Shown: positions 46,955 to 55,417 of the stretch, one piece after another
Position numbering within the stretch: the first letter of the stretch is position 1
Layout of the letters: every line of letters begins with the position of its first letter
Assembly: GCF_900564145.1 (NCBI RefSeq)
Contig: NZ_UOOB01000002.1
Coordinates: 310,001 to 374,000 of the forward strand
Direction: 5' to 3'
Length of the DNA stretch: 64,000 bases
Origin: Comamonas sp. lk
GTDB taxonomy: Bacteria > Pseudomonadota > Gammaproteobacteria > Burkholderiales > Burkholderiaceae_C
Made by a program: the position numbers and the translations under genes
The notes under the pieces: generated by a model
The model's input: the letters and a program-made list of their open reading frames with translations, nothing else
Database searches by the model: none
What the model was told of the DNA's origin: nothing

Positions 46955-47829
46955 AGCGTCTCGGGAATGTCGATCTGTCCTTCAAACACAAACTCTGCGG
47001 GGCCGGTCATGCGCACGCGGTCCTCGGCGCCACCGGCCCATTCAATGGTCAGCAGGCCACCGCGGGTATGCACGTCCACCCGGCTGTCCAGCAAGCCCCA
47101 GCCAATGCCGGCCACCACGGCCGCGCAGGCTCCGGTGCCGCAGGCCAGGGTCTCGCCCGCTCCGCGCTCGTACACGCGCAGCTTCACTGCGCTGCGGTCG
47201 ACGATCTGCATGAAACCGGCATTCACCCGCTGCGGAAAGCGTTTGTGGTTTTCGATCAGCGGGCCGTGGACTTCGACGGGCGCCGCATCCACATCGGCCA
47301 CCAGCTGCACCGCATGCGGATTGCCCATGGAGACTGGTGCTATCCAAACCGTAGCATTTTTCGCAGATACATCAAGGGATAGAGGCCATTTTTGTGCAGA
47401 ACCCAACTTTTGAACCTGCAAACCGTCGCCGTCGAACGGCACCTTGACCGGGTCCAGCTGAGGGGCGCCCATGTCCACGGTCACGCGGCCGTCGGCATGC
47501 AGCTCGGGGGCGATCACGCCAGAGAGCGTCTGCACGCTAATCACGCGCTTGTTCGTCAAGCCCTTGTCGTGCACATAGCGGGCAAAGCAGCGCGCACCGT
47601 TGCCGCACTGCTCGACTTCGCTGCCGTCAGCGTTATGGATGACGTACTCGAAATCCACGCCTTCGGCGGGCGAGGGGCGCACGGTGAGAATCTGGTCGGC
47701 ACCCACGCCAAAGTGGCGGTTGCCCAGATAGCGGTAGTGAGCCGGCGTCAGGCCCAGGCGGCCCCGGGTTTCGTCGAGCACGACAAAATCGTTGCCCGCA
47801 CCCTGCATCTTGGTAAAGCGAATCTGCAT
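46951..47829 (-). CDS. dapF: Diaminopimelate epimerase
   Basis: A 292-residue enzyme converting LL- to meso-diaminopimelate for lysine and murein. Catalytic Cys pair: [14 protein letters not shown] and [14 protein letters not shown]. It begins [24 protein letters not shown] short stretch ([17 protein letters not shown]) in the middle is encoded by AT-richer DNA and may be an acquired loop; it does not touch the active-site motifs. The ATG at 47829 is preferred to one 12 bp earlier. Confidence 0.96.
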   Translation of the reverse strand: MQIRFTKMQGAGNDFVVLDETRGRLGLTPAHYRYLGNRHFGVGADQILTVRPSPAEGVDFEYVIHNADGSEVEQCGNGARCFARYVHDKGLTNKRVISVQTLSGVIAPELHADGRVTVDMGAPQLDPVKVPFDGDGLQVQKLGSAQKWPLSLDVSAKNATVWIAPVSMGNPHAVQLVADVDAAPVEVHGPLIENHKRFPQRVNAGFMQIVDRSAVKLRVYERGAGETLACGTGACAAVVAGIGWGLLDSRVDVHTRGGLLTIEWAGGAEDRVRMTGPAEFVFEGQIDIPETL

Positions 47830-47910
47830 GATGCCGCCCATTATCCTACCGGGCGCCGGTTTGCAGCCAGCACAGGAGACAAGCGTTGCGCCTACGCGAA
47901 CAACAGGCCC

Positions 47911-48477
47911 TCAGCGGTAAAGCTTTTGCAGCAGCTGCAGCAGCTGAATCTGCTCGGCCGCACTCAGGTGGGAGACTGCGCTTTGCTCGCTGGACTTGAG
48001 TTCGGGCTCGGCCGCATCCAGCAGCTCGCGCCCCTGCACCGTGAGATACAGGCCAGTGGCACGGCCATCACGCGGATGCGGGCGGCGCTCCAGCAGACCG
48101 CGTGCGGACAGCGCATCGATCATGCCCACCATATTGGGCGGTAGCATGTCCAGCTGCTGACATAGCTGGCGCGAGGTGATGCCGGGATTGCCGCCCACCA
48201 GCGAGAGCACGGAAAACTCCACGATCTTGAGATCGAAGCGCACCATGCATTCCATGAACACGCCCACCAACGACAGCGAGGCGCGGCGCACGTTATAGCC
48301 GACCAAGGACTCCAGAAAACCGGCATCCACCCTGTCCACCGCCACTGACTCGACGGCATCCACCTGCGCTGCAGCCGCCAGCGGCAGCGCATTTTTCTTG
48401 CCACGCGCGGCAGACGGCTGGCCGTGGCCCGCACGGGTCGAACGGGAAGTGGCGTTGGCGGTTTTGGTTACAGGCAT
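47911..48477 (-). CDS. MarR-family transcriptional regulator
   Basis: A 188-residue regulator with a low-complexity N-terminus (about 1-45) and a winged-helix domain: GYNVRRASLSLVGVFMECMVRFDLKIVEFSVLSLVGGNPGITSRQLCQQLDMLPPNMVGMIDALSARGLLERRPHPRDGRA. It is the last gene of the CoA-pathway set on this strand. MarR proteins next to hydroxycinnamoyl-CoA genes (CouR, FerC type) are repressors released by the CoA thioester; that role here is inferred. The ATG at 48477 was chosen over a far upstream ATG that would reach into the preceding gene. Confidence 0.85.
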   Translation of the reverse strand: MPVTKTANATSRSTRAGHGQPSAARGKKNALPLAAAAQVDAVESVAVDRVDAGFLESLVGYNVRRASLSLVGVFMECMVRFDLKIVEFSVLSLVGGNPGITSRQLCQQLDMLPPNMVGMIDALSARGLLERRPHPRDGRATGLYLTVQGRELLDAAEPELKSSEQSAVSHLSAAEQIQLLQLLQKLYR

Positions 48478-48605
48478 GGTGTCAGTCAGTCTCTGGCAGA
48501 TCAGCGGGGGGCGGCGGACGCAATGCGCCAAATTTTGCCTGTTTTGCGGCATGACCGCTGCGAATTGCAGCGGGATGCCCGGAGCGCCGTGCAGGCCAAG
48601 CCGTT

Positions 48606-50369
48606 CTAGGCACTCTGCGCTGCAGCCTGCACCCCATGCACCATCGAGGTCTGGCGCCACTGGGCTTTCATCAGTTGCAGCCGCCAATCCATCTCGGGCA
48701 GCACGCGCTGGGTCACGGCCTGTAGCGGGCCTTGCCAGCGCTGGCCTTCGGTGCCCGGCGTGACCGCAATGCGGGCCCAGGCCCAGCCCATGAGCAGCAC
48801 GGCCACACAGCGCAGAAAATCATCGGCCACGCGCCTGGCCAGGGTCTCATCTTCCTTGCAGCCCTGTACCAGCAAGGTGCTGAAGTAGCGCAGTTCGGCC
48901 AGACGGCGCAGCACCTCGGCATCCAGCGCGCGCGAGGCATCCAGGCTTTTGCGCAAAAACAGCAGCCATTGGCCGAAAGCCTGGCCCTCATCGGGCAGCA
49001 GCTTGCGCACCAGCAGGTCTATGGCCTGGATTTCGTTGGTACCCTCGTAAATCATGGCCACGCGGGCATCTCGCACGATTTGCTCCACGCCCCATTCGCG
49101 CATATAGCCATGGCCGCCAAAGACTTGCAAGCAGGCGCTGGCACCGTCAAAGGCCTGCTGCGTCCAGGCCGCCTTGAGCACGGGCGTGACCAGGCTGCAC
49201 CATTGCTGAGCCTGTTCGCGCTCCTTGGCTGCCTCGGCATGGCGGGCCTGATCGAGATAGATACCGGTTTGGTAGGCCAGCACACGGCCGCCATCCACCC
49301 AGGCCCGCTGCACATCGAGCGTGCGGGCAATGGCCGGGTGCTCAATGATGAGATCTGCTGCATCGCCAGACCCGCGCGACGCGGGAACGGAGCCAGGAGC
49401 GCGCATCTGGCGGCGCTCCAGCGCATAGGCCCGGGCTTTTTGCCAGGCCGCATCCAGCAAGCCCACGCCTTGCAAGGCCACATGCAAACGGGCGGCATTC
49501 ATCATCACAAACATGGCGTTCAGACCCGCGCCTTCGCGGCCTATCAGCCAGCCAGTGGCGGCTTCAAAGCGCATCACGCAGGTGGGGCTGCCGTGCAGGC
49601 CCATTTTTTCTTCGATGCGTTCGCAGACCACGGCATTGCGCTGGCCCTCAGGCTGGATCTTGGGCACCAGAAACAGGGACAAGCCCCGGGGCCCGGCGGG
49701 TGCACCAGGCAGACGGGCCAGTACCAGGTGCACGATGTTGTCCGTCAGATCATGCTCGCCGCCGGAGATGAAAATCTTGGTGCCGCTGATAGCATAGCTC
49801 GCTCCCAAAGCCGTATCGCCAATCGGCTGGGCCTGCGTGCGCACCAGGCCCAGATCGCTGCCTGCGTGGGCTTCCGTCAAGCACATGGTGGCCAGCCATT
49901 CACCGCTGGCGATCTTGCCCAGATACTGCGCCTTGAGGGCCTCGCTGCCATGGTGCTTGAGGCATTCATAAGCGCCGTGCAACAGACCGGGCGCCATGGT
50001 CCAGCCATGGTTGGCGGCGCTCAGCCACTCGTAGAGCACGCCCTCCAGCACCCAGGGTAGGCCCTGACCGCCATCCTCGGGATCGCAAGCCAGTGCGGGC
50101 CAGCCGGCCTGCCAGAAGTCCTGATAAGCCTGGGCAAAACCCGGCGGCGTAGTCACAGTGCCCACCTCAAAACGGCAGCCCAGCTCATCGCCCTCACGCG
50201 AAAGCGGCGCCACCACCTCGCCCACCCACTTTCCCGCCTCCTCCAGCACCTGCTGCATCAGTGCCCGGTCCGTGGCCGCATGGGCCGGCAGGCGCTGCAA
50301 CTGCTCGTCGGCCTTGAGCACATCGAAAAGAAGAAACGCGTTATCGGCGCTGACGGGCAAATAGGACAT
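48606..50369 (-). CDS. Acyl-CoA dehydrogenase (DmdC-like, about 590 residues)
   Basis: A 587-residue FAD-dependent acyl-CoA dehydrogenase. Flavin and substrate segments MCLTEAHAGSDLGLVRT, SGTKIFISGGEHDLTDNIVHLVLAR and MIYEGTNEIQAIDLLVRKLL (the last placing the likely catalytic Glu) are present. It belongs to the longer branch with an extra C-terminal domain, like DmdC. In this setting it may desaturate an aryl-propionyl- or other acyl-CoA before hydration by the neighbouring hydratase. Substrate is not identifiable. Confidence 0.88.
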   Translation of the reverse strand: MSYLPVSADNAFLLFDVLKADEQLQRLPAHAATDRALMQQVLEEAGKWVGEVVAPLSREGDELGCRFEVGTVTTPPGFAQAYQDFWQAGWPALACDPEDGGQGLPWVLEGVLYEWLSAANHGWTMAPGLLHGAYECLKHHGSEALKAQYLGKIASGEWLATMCLTEAHAGSDLGLVRTQAQPIGDTALGASYAISGTKIFISGGEHDLTDNIVHLVLARLPGAPAGPRGLSLFLVPKIQPEGQRNAVVCERIEEKMGLHGSPTCVMRFEAATGWLIGREGAGLNAMFVMMNAARLHVALQGVGLLDAAWQKARAYALERRQMRAPGSVPASRGSGDAADLIIEHPAIARTLDVQRAWVDGGRVLAYQTGIYLDQARHAEAAKEREQAQQWCSLVTPVLKAAWTQQAFDGASACLQVFGGHGYMREWGVEQIVRDARVAMIYEGTNEIQAIDLLVRKLLPDEGQAFGQWLLFLRKSLDASRALDAEVLRRLAELRYFSTLLVQGCKEDETLARRVADDFLRCVAVLLMGWAWARIAVTPGTEGQRWQGPLQAVTQRVLPEMDWRLQLMKAQWRQTSMVHGVQAAAQSA

Positions 50370-50452
50370 AAGAAAGCAGCTGCCAAGCAGCAAATGGGAA
50401 TCTCAAAACAACAGCCCATTCACGCCAAAGCACGGCCCAAGCCAGGGATGCC

Positions 50453-50570
50453 AAGCAAGGGCCAGGCTGGCCGCGCCGCCCCGCAGCGAGGGCATCGCCC
50501 CCCTCCCGCATTGCGAAGCAAAGCGAGAGAGGGGGAAGCCGCAAAGCGGCTCAGGGGGTGCGATCAGGTA
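50453..50570. repeat. REP-like palindromic element, copy 1
   Basis: GCAAGGGCCAGGCTGGCCGC...CGCAGCGAGGGCATCG...GGGGGAAGCCGCAAAGCGGCTCAGGGGG. It contains the hairpins GCCAGGCTGGC and GCCGCAAAGCGGC. It begins right at the stop of the Bug-receptor gene. A second copy is at 51668-51754. Confidence 0.7.
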
Positions 50571-51562
50571 TCAGCCGTAAACCCAATCTGCTTGACCAGC
50601 GGGCCCCAGCGCTCGAACTCGGCCTGCTGGGAGCGGGCCATTTCTTCGGGCGTGGAGCTGGTGGCGATCAGGCCGACCACGCCCAGGCTTTCCTTGAGCG
50701 AATCGCTCTTGAGCGCTGCGATGATGGCCGCATGGGCGCGGGCGCGCACATCGGCCGGGGTCTTGGCATTGGCGTAGAAGCCAAACCATTCCTCGGCCGT
50801 CAGATCGCCAAAGCCCTGCTCGGCAAACGTGGGCACATTGGGCAGATAGGGATTGCGCTGCGGGCCGCTGGTAGCCAGCACGCGCAGCTTGCCGGCCTTG
50901 TAATAGCTGAGGAAGTCGCCGCTGGGGCCCATGACCGCCGCAATCTGCCCGCCAGCCAGATCGGACACGGCGGGCGCCGTGCCGCGATAAGGCACATGGC
51001 TGATCTTGATGCCCGAGCGCAGGCTGAGCAGCGAACCGATCAGATGCGGCTGCGTGCCGGCACCGGGGCTGCCGAAACTGGCTTTGTCGGGGTTGTTCTT
51101 GCACCAGGCCAGAAAGTCCTTGAGCGTCTTGACCTCGGCCGGTACGGCAGGACCTATGGCCAGGCCGTGGTGCATGATGGCACCAATGGAAATTGGCTCG
51201 AAGTCCTTGGCCTGATAGCTTAGCTTGCTATAGATATGCGGGTAAATCGAGAAAGCCGAGACCTGGGACAGGGCGATCACCGAGCCATCGCCCACGGCAT
51301 TGCGCAGACTCTCCAGCGCAATGCGGCCGCCGGCACCGGGCTTGTTTTCCACCACACCCATATTCTTGGTGTAGCTGCTGCCCCCCATCTTCTCGCCCAC
51401 GCGGCGGGCCACGGAGTCACCCGCGCTGCCGGCCGGAAAGCCGTAAAGAATACGGACTTGCTCGATAGGCCCACTGCCCTGGGCACGGGCCGCCATAGGG
51501 CCCAGCGCCGCCAGCGCGGCCGTGGCGCTCAGGCTTTTGACGAAATTGCGTCGATCTTGCAT
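50564..51562 (-). CDS. Bug/TctC-type periplasmic tripartite tricarboxylate-type solute receptor
   Basis: A 332-residue secreted binding protein with a Tat-like or Sec signal (MQDRRNFVKSLSATAALAALGPMAARAQ; cleavage about 28). Bug-family segments are ILYGFPAGSAGDSVARRVGEKM, NKPGAGGRIALESLRN, GSPGAGTQPHLIGSLL and HVPYRGTAPAVSDLAGGQIA. Bug proteins capture carboxylates for TctAB permeases, but no tctAB is adjacent; orphan Bug genes are typical of Comamonadaceae and Bordetella. Position inside the aryl-CoA gene set suggests an aromatic or acyl acid ligand. AGGAGA lies 6 bp before the ATG at 51562. Confidence 0.9.
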   Translation of the reverse strand: MQDRRNFVKSLSATAALAALGPMAARAQGSGPIEQVRILYGFPAGSAGDSVARRVGEKMGGSSYTKNMGVVENKPGAGGRIALESLRNAVGDGSVIALSQVSAFSIYPHIYSKLSYQAKDFEPISIGAIMHHGLAIGPAVPAEVKTLKDFLAWCKNNPDKASFGSPGAGTQPHLIGSLLSLRSGIKISHVPYRGTAPAVSDLAGGQIAAVMGPSGDFLSYYKAGKLRVLATSGPQRNPYLPNVPTFAEQGFGDLTAEEWFGFYANAKTPADVRARAHAAIIAALKSDSLKESLGVVGLIATSSTPEEMARSQQAEFERWGPLVKQIGFTADT

Positions 51563-51667
51563 GGTTTGTCTCCTGCTAGTAATAAACGGACTCTGCGGTC
51601 CTGTGAAATCAATATCTGTCTCAATCTTTGGCTCTGCGCTGGCTCTAGCACTCTCCAAGCCAGAGAC

Positions 51668-51754
51668 ACCGGGCAAGGGCCTAGGCCGGCCGCACCGCCT
51701 CGCCGCGAGGGTGTCGTCCCCTTTGGGGAAGGCGCTCAGCGCCTCAGGGGGATC
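51668..51754. repeat. REP-like palindromic element, copy 2
   Basis: GGGCAAGGGCCTAGGCCGGCCGCACCGCCTCGCCGCGAGGG...GGGGAAGGCGCTCAGCGCCTCAGGGGGATCA. It aligns along its length with copy 1 (50453-50570), which has a longer central hairpin. It ends beside the SDR gene stop. Confidence 0.7.
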
Positions 51755-51760
51755 AAAAAA

Positions 51761-52525
51761 TCAGCGCGGCGCCATGCGCAAAGCCCCGTCGAGGCGAATC
51801 ACTTCACCGTTCAGGTGGCCGTTGCTCACGATATGGCAGGCCAGATCGGCAAACTCCGAAGGCTTGCCCAGACGTGAGGGAAAGGGAATCGAGGCGGCCA
51901 GCGATTGCTGCACGGGCTCGGGCAGCTCCTGCATCAACGGCGTGGCAAACAGGCCGGGAGCGATGGTACAGACACGGATGCCATGCTGGGCCAGATCGCG
52001 CGCCATGGGCAGCGTCATGCCCACCAGCCCGCCCTTGGAGGCGCTATAGGCCTGCTGGCCCACCTGCCCGTCAAAAGCCGCCACCGAAGCGGTGTAGACG
52101 ATGACGCCACGCGCCCCATCTTCCAGCGCGCTCAGCTGGGCGCAGCGTGCCGCAAACAGCCGCGTCATGTTGTAGCTGCCGATCAGGTTGACGCGCACCA
52201 CTCGCTCGAAATCGTCCAGCGGCGCAGGCTGGCCGTCGCGGCCGATCACGCGCTTGGCCGTGCCTATGCCGGCCACGTTCATGAGAATACGGGCCTCACC
52301 CCACTGCGCCTGGATCTGGTCCAGCGCCGCCGTCACGCTGGCCGTGTCCGTGATATCGCAGGCCAATGCCAGCCCGCCGATATCGGCCGCCACGGCTTTG
52401 GCCTTGTCCAGCTGGCGGTCCAGCACGGCCACGCGGGCACCGGCCGCGGCCAAGGCCCGCGCCGTCGCTTCGCCCAGGCCTGAGGCGCCGCCGGTCACGA
52501 TGGCAATTTGATCCTGAATCTGCAT
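51761..52525 (-). CDS. SDR-family 3-hydroxyacyl-CoA dehydrogenase-like oxidoreductase
   Basis: A 254-residue Rossmann enzyme. It has the NAD loop VTGGASGLGEATARAL, NVAGIG and the catalytic Tyr-Lys in QQAYSASKGGLVGMTL with Ser in VYTASVAA. The TGGASGLG start and overall shape resemble type II 3-hydroxyacyl-CoA dehydrogenases. With the neighbouring ligase and hydratase it would oxidise the beta-hydroxyacyl-CoA intermediate. A dispersed repeat separates it from the ligase gene. Confidence 0.87.
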   Translation of the reverse strand: MQIQDQIAIVTGGASGLGEATARALAAAGARVAVLDRQLDKAKAVAADIGGLALACDITDTASVTAALDQIQAQWGEARILMNVAGIGTAKRVIGRDGQPAPLDDFERVVRVNLIGSYNMTRLFAARCAQLSALEDGARGVIVYTASVAAFDGQVGQQAYSASKGGLVGMTLPMARDLAQHGIRVCTIAPGLFATPLMQELPEPVQQSLAASIPFPSRLGKPSEFADLACHIVSNGHLNGEVIRLDGALRMAPR

Positions 52526-52530
52526 TTCAC

Positions 52531-52573
52531 TATCCTTTTAGAAGCTGCTTGCGCTTATTGGTATTAGGCTCAA
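52531..52573. repeat. Dispersed short repeat between ligase and SDR genes
   Basis: TATCCTTTTAGAAGCTGCTTGCGCTTATTGGTATTAGGCTCAA. It holds the core GCTGCTTGCGCTT. It overlaps the last codons of the ligase gene. Confidence 0.65.
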
Positions 52574-54447
52574 GCCTGGTTTGGCTTCAAGATATGAGCC
52601 AGCGTCTCTTCATACAAACCCAGCACCACGTCTGCCCTATGGGTCAGCACGGCACGCTGGTTGATGGAGCCTTTGTCCGTCACCTCGCCCAGATCCAGCG
52701 AAGGCGCACGGGTGGAAGCCACGGCCCGTGCAATGCGGGTGGCGCTGCCGGTGGCCGTCTGCGCCAGCTGGTTCAGCACGGCTTGCAGATGCTGCTGCAC
52801 GCCGGTGCTGTGCATGATCTGTTCCAGCGTGGCGCCCGCTTCCAGCCCGCTCAGGGCCAGGCAGGCCGGCGAGCCAAAGACGATGGCGCCGACCTCCTTG
52901 CGATCCAGCCCGGTGAGCACCACATCCTGGATAAAAGGTGCGCCCGCGTGAATGATGCGAGCGCGCAGCGGCCCCACATTGACGAAAGTGCCGGTGGCCA
53001 GCTTGAAGTCTTCAGCAATGCGGCCGTCAAAACGCAGACCCTGGTTGGGGTCCTGCAGATCGCGCCACTGCACGGCATCGCCGGTGCGAAAAAAGCCTTG
53101 ATCGTCGAAAGCCTCGGCCGTGGCTTCGGGTGCACGCCAGTAGCCGGGCGTGACATTGGGGCCGCGGTAACGCACTTCCAGCTTGCCGTCCACAGGCGCC
53201 AACTTGAGTTCCAGCCCCGGCACGGGCACACCCAGATCGCCGGAGCGCACATCGGGCCGGTTGATGAACAGGGCCGAAGGCGAGGACTCCGTCATGCCCA
53301 GACCGGTGCTCATCACAATGCGCTCGCCAAACTCCTGCTCCTGCACCCGGTGCAGGCTGTCCCACACCGGCTGGGCCAGCGAGGCACCGGCATAGAAAAA
53401 CATCTTCACCCGCTTGAGCAGGCTGGCGCGCAGCAGGCCATCGCTTTCCATGGCACGGGCAATGTATTCAAAGCCCGTGGGCACGTTGAAGTACACGGTG
53501 GGCGAGATCTCGCGCAGATTGCGCAGCGTCTCAGCAATGCCGGCCGGCGTGGGCTTGCCTTCGTCGATATAGACCGTGCCGCCGTGGTAGAGCGCCAGGC
53601 CTATGTTCTTGTTGCCGCCAAAGGTGTGGTTCCACGGCAGCCAGTCCACCAGCACCGGCGGGCCTTTGACCATATCGGGCATGGTCTGGGCAATCTGCTG
53701 CTGGTTGGCGCACCACATGCGGTGGGTGTTGATCACCGCCTTGGGCAGCTTGGTCGAACCCGAGGTAAACAAGAACTTGGTGATGGTGTCCGGCCCCGTG
53801 GCCTGCATGGCGGCATCCACCGCCGCCGTGGCCTCGGTGGTCAGCAGCTCGGCAAACCGCGTATGCGGCGCGGCACCGTCAGAAGCCGTGCGGTACACCA
53901 CCTCGCAATCTGCCGGCACCACGGCGCGCACTGCCTTGTCGTAGCGCGCGGCATCGCTGGCAAAGATCAGGCCGGGGGTCAGCGTCTCGACCACATGGCG
54001 CAGCTTGGCGTAGTCGGTGCTGACCAGGGAATACGGTGTGGACACCGAGCAATACGGCACGCCGGCATACAGACAGGCCATGGCCAGCATGGCGTGGTCC
54101 AGATCGTTTTCGCTGAGGATGATGACGGGCTTTTCGGCCGAGAGCCGGCGATCCACCAGCGCCTGGCCTATGCGGCGCGCATGCTCCAGCGTCTGCGCAA
54201 AGCTGATGGAACGCCAGTTGCCGGTGCTGCCGTCCGCCAGGCGCTCGCGCTGGGCGATGAAGGGCTGATCCGGCGTGTGCTTCGCCCAATGCAGCAGCCG
54301 GTCCGTCATGCGGCTGGCATAGGGCGCCAGATCCTGCTCGGCGCGCACATGGCTGCTGCCATCGGGCTGCGCCTGTACCAGAATGCTTTGCACGCCAAAC
54401 TCCAGGGGGCGGTAGCGCGGCGGCGCAATGATCTCTGCCTGCTGCAT
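52570..54447 (-). CDS. Feruloyl-CoA synthase-like acyl-CoA ligase
   Basis: A 625-residue ANL-superfamily ligase. The ATP loop is KFLFTSGSTKLPKAV, followed by WNHTFGGNKNIGLALYHGGTVYIDEGKP, TGLGMTESSP and FDDQGFFRTGDAVQWRD. This pattern, including PLEFGVQSILVQAQPDGSSHVRAEQDLAPY at the N-terminus, is that of feruloyl-CoA synthases, which activate hydroxycinnamates with ATP and CoA. Exact substrate is unproven. The ATG at 54447 has GGAGA 9 bp upstream; an ATG 15 bp earlier has none. It lies between the hydratase and SDR genes. Confidence 0.88.
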   Translation of the reverse strand: MQQAEIIAPPRYRPLEFGVQSILVQAQPDGSSHVRAEQDLAPYASRMTDRLLHWAKHTPDQPFIAQRERLADGSTGNWRSISFAQTLEHARRIGQALVDRRLSAEKPVIILSENDLDHAMLAMACLYAGVPYCSVSTPYSLVSTDYAKLRHVVETLTPGLIFASDAARYDKAVRAVVPADCEVVYRTASDGAAPHTRFAELLTTEATAAVDAAMQATGPDTITKFLFTSGSTKLPKAVINTHRMWCANQQQIAQTMPDMVKGPPVLVDWLPWNHTFGGNKNIGLALYHGGTVYIDEGKPTPAGIAETLRNLREISPTVYFNVPTGFEYIARAMESDGLLRASLLKRVKMFFYAGASLAQPVWDSLHRVQEQEFGERIVMSTGLGMTESSPSALFINRPDVRSGDLGVPVPGLELKLAPVDGKLEVRYRGPNVTPGYWRAPEATAEAFDDQGFFRTGDAVQWRDLQDPNQGLRFDGRIAEDFKLATGTFVNVGPLRARIIHAGAPFIQDVVLTGLDRKEVGAIVFGSPACLALSGLEAGATLEQIMHSTGVQQHLQAVLNQLAQTATGSATRIARAVASTRAPSLDLGEVTDKGSINQRAVLTHRADVVLGLYEETLAHILKPNQA

Positions 54448-54487
54448 AGCGGTTGTCTCCATTTTTTTATGTTTGTGTATGGCGGCT

Positions 54488-55270
54488 TCAGCCCTTGCTG
54501 ACCTTGGCGGCCCGCCCGGCCAGGAAATCCTGCAGGCGATGCTTGGCCTCGGGCGCGCTCTGGGCCACGGCGGCCATCAGCGCCTCGGTCATCAAGCCTT
54601 GGTCGGCAGGCTGCTCCGCAATGCGCGGCAGCGCATGCATGAGGGCGTAATTGGTCATGGGCGCGTTCTCGGCAATGCGCAGCGCCAGCTCCACGGCCTT
54701 GGCCAGGGCCTGGCCTTCGGGCACCACATACTGGGCCAGACCGATGCGCTCACCGTCTTCGGCGTTGTAGACGCGACCGGTGAACATCATGTCGGCCATG
54801 CGCGAGGCGCCGATCAGGCGCGGAATGCGCACCGAGCCGCCGCCGCCCACGAAAATGCCGCGCGAGCCTTCGGGCAAGGCAAAGAAGGTGCTGCTGTCGG
54901 CCACACGGATATGGCAGGCACTGGCCAGCTCCAGGCCGCCGCCCACCACGGCACCATGCAGAGCCGCCACCACGGGCACGGCGCCAAACTGCACCTGCTG
55001 CAGCGCGTCATGCCACATGCGCGAATGCAGCACGCCTTGCGAGGCATCGCGTTCGCTCAGCTCGCTCAGATCCAACCCGGCGCAGAAATGCGGGCCGTCG
55101 CCATCGACCACGGCCGCGCGCACGCTGGCGGGCAAATTCTGAAAAACATCGCGCAAACCCAGAATCAGACCATCCGACAAAGCATTGCGCTTGGCTGCGC
55201 GCTGCAAGCGAATGATGGCCACCTGCTGGTCGTCGCCAGCGAAATCGACTGCAATTTCTTTATGAGACAT
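54488..55270 (-). CDS. Enoyl-CoA hydratase/isomerase family protein
   Basis: A 260-residue crotonase. Oxyanion-hole segments FCAGLDLSEL and GAVVGGGLELASACHIRVA are present, with a catalytic-type Glu in FALPEGSRGIFVGGG. It is probably the hydratase of the CoA pathway; it does not look like the lyase Ech/HCHL that directly releases vanillin, which suggests a beta-oxidation route with the SDR enzyme. It is first of the minus-strand set. AAAGGA lies 8 bp before the chosen ATG at 55270. Confidence 0.87.
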   Translation of the reverse strand: MSHKEIAVDFAGDDQQVAIIRLQRAAKRNALSDGLILGLRDVFQNLPASVRAAVVDGDGPHFCAGLDLSELSERDASQGVLHSRMWHDALQQVQFGAVPVVAALHGAVVGGGLELASACHIRVADSSTFFALPEGSRGIFVGGGGSVRIPRLIGASRMADMMFTGRVYNAEDGERIGLAQYVVPEGQALAKAVELALRIAENAPMTNYALMHALPRIAEQPADQGLMTEALMAAVAQSAPEAKHRLQDFLAGRAAKVSKG

Positions 55271-55417
55271 AACCATTCCTTTTCACCATTATTGTTATAT
55301 TAAATAATTAAATGCAATGAGATTTGCCCCAATCCAATCCTAGTGATTTCCCCAGTCCCGACCCCATGAGAGCCCGGTTTGACAACCTTCGGCCGGCCGG
55401 CTTCGCATAATGCAGGC
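55271..55417. promoter_or_regulatory. Divergent regulatory gap with AT-rich direct repeat
   Basis: The gap separates the hydratase gene (minus) from the Nudix fusion gene (plus). An AT-only stretch ATTAAAT-A-ATTAAAT (55299-55313) stands out in GC-rich DNA, about 30-45 bp before the hydratase start. It is a candidate promoter/operator for the CoA-pathway genes, perhaps bound by the MarR protein. Confidence 0.4.

Noticed and set aside
52366-54501. A 711-codon open frame on the plus strand opposite the CoA ligase gene
   Set aside because: Product is low-complexity His/Arg/Gln-rich with no recognisable fold; the ligase on the minus strand explains the DNA.
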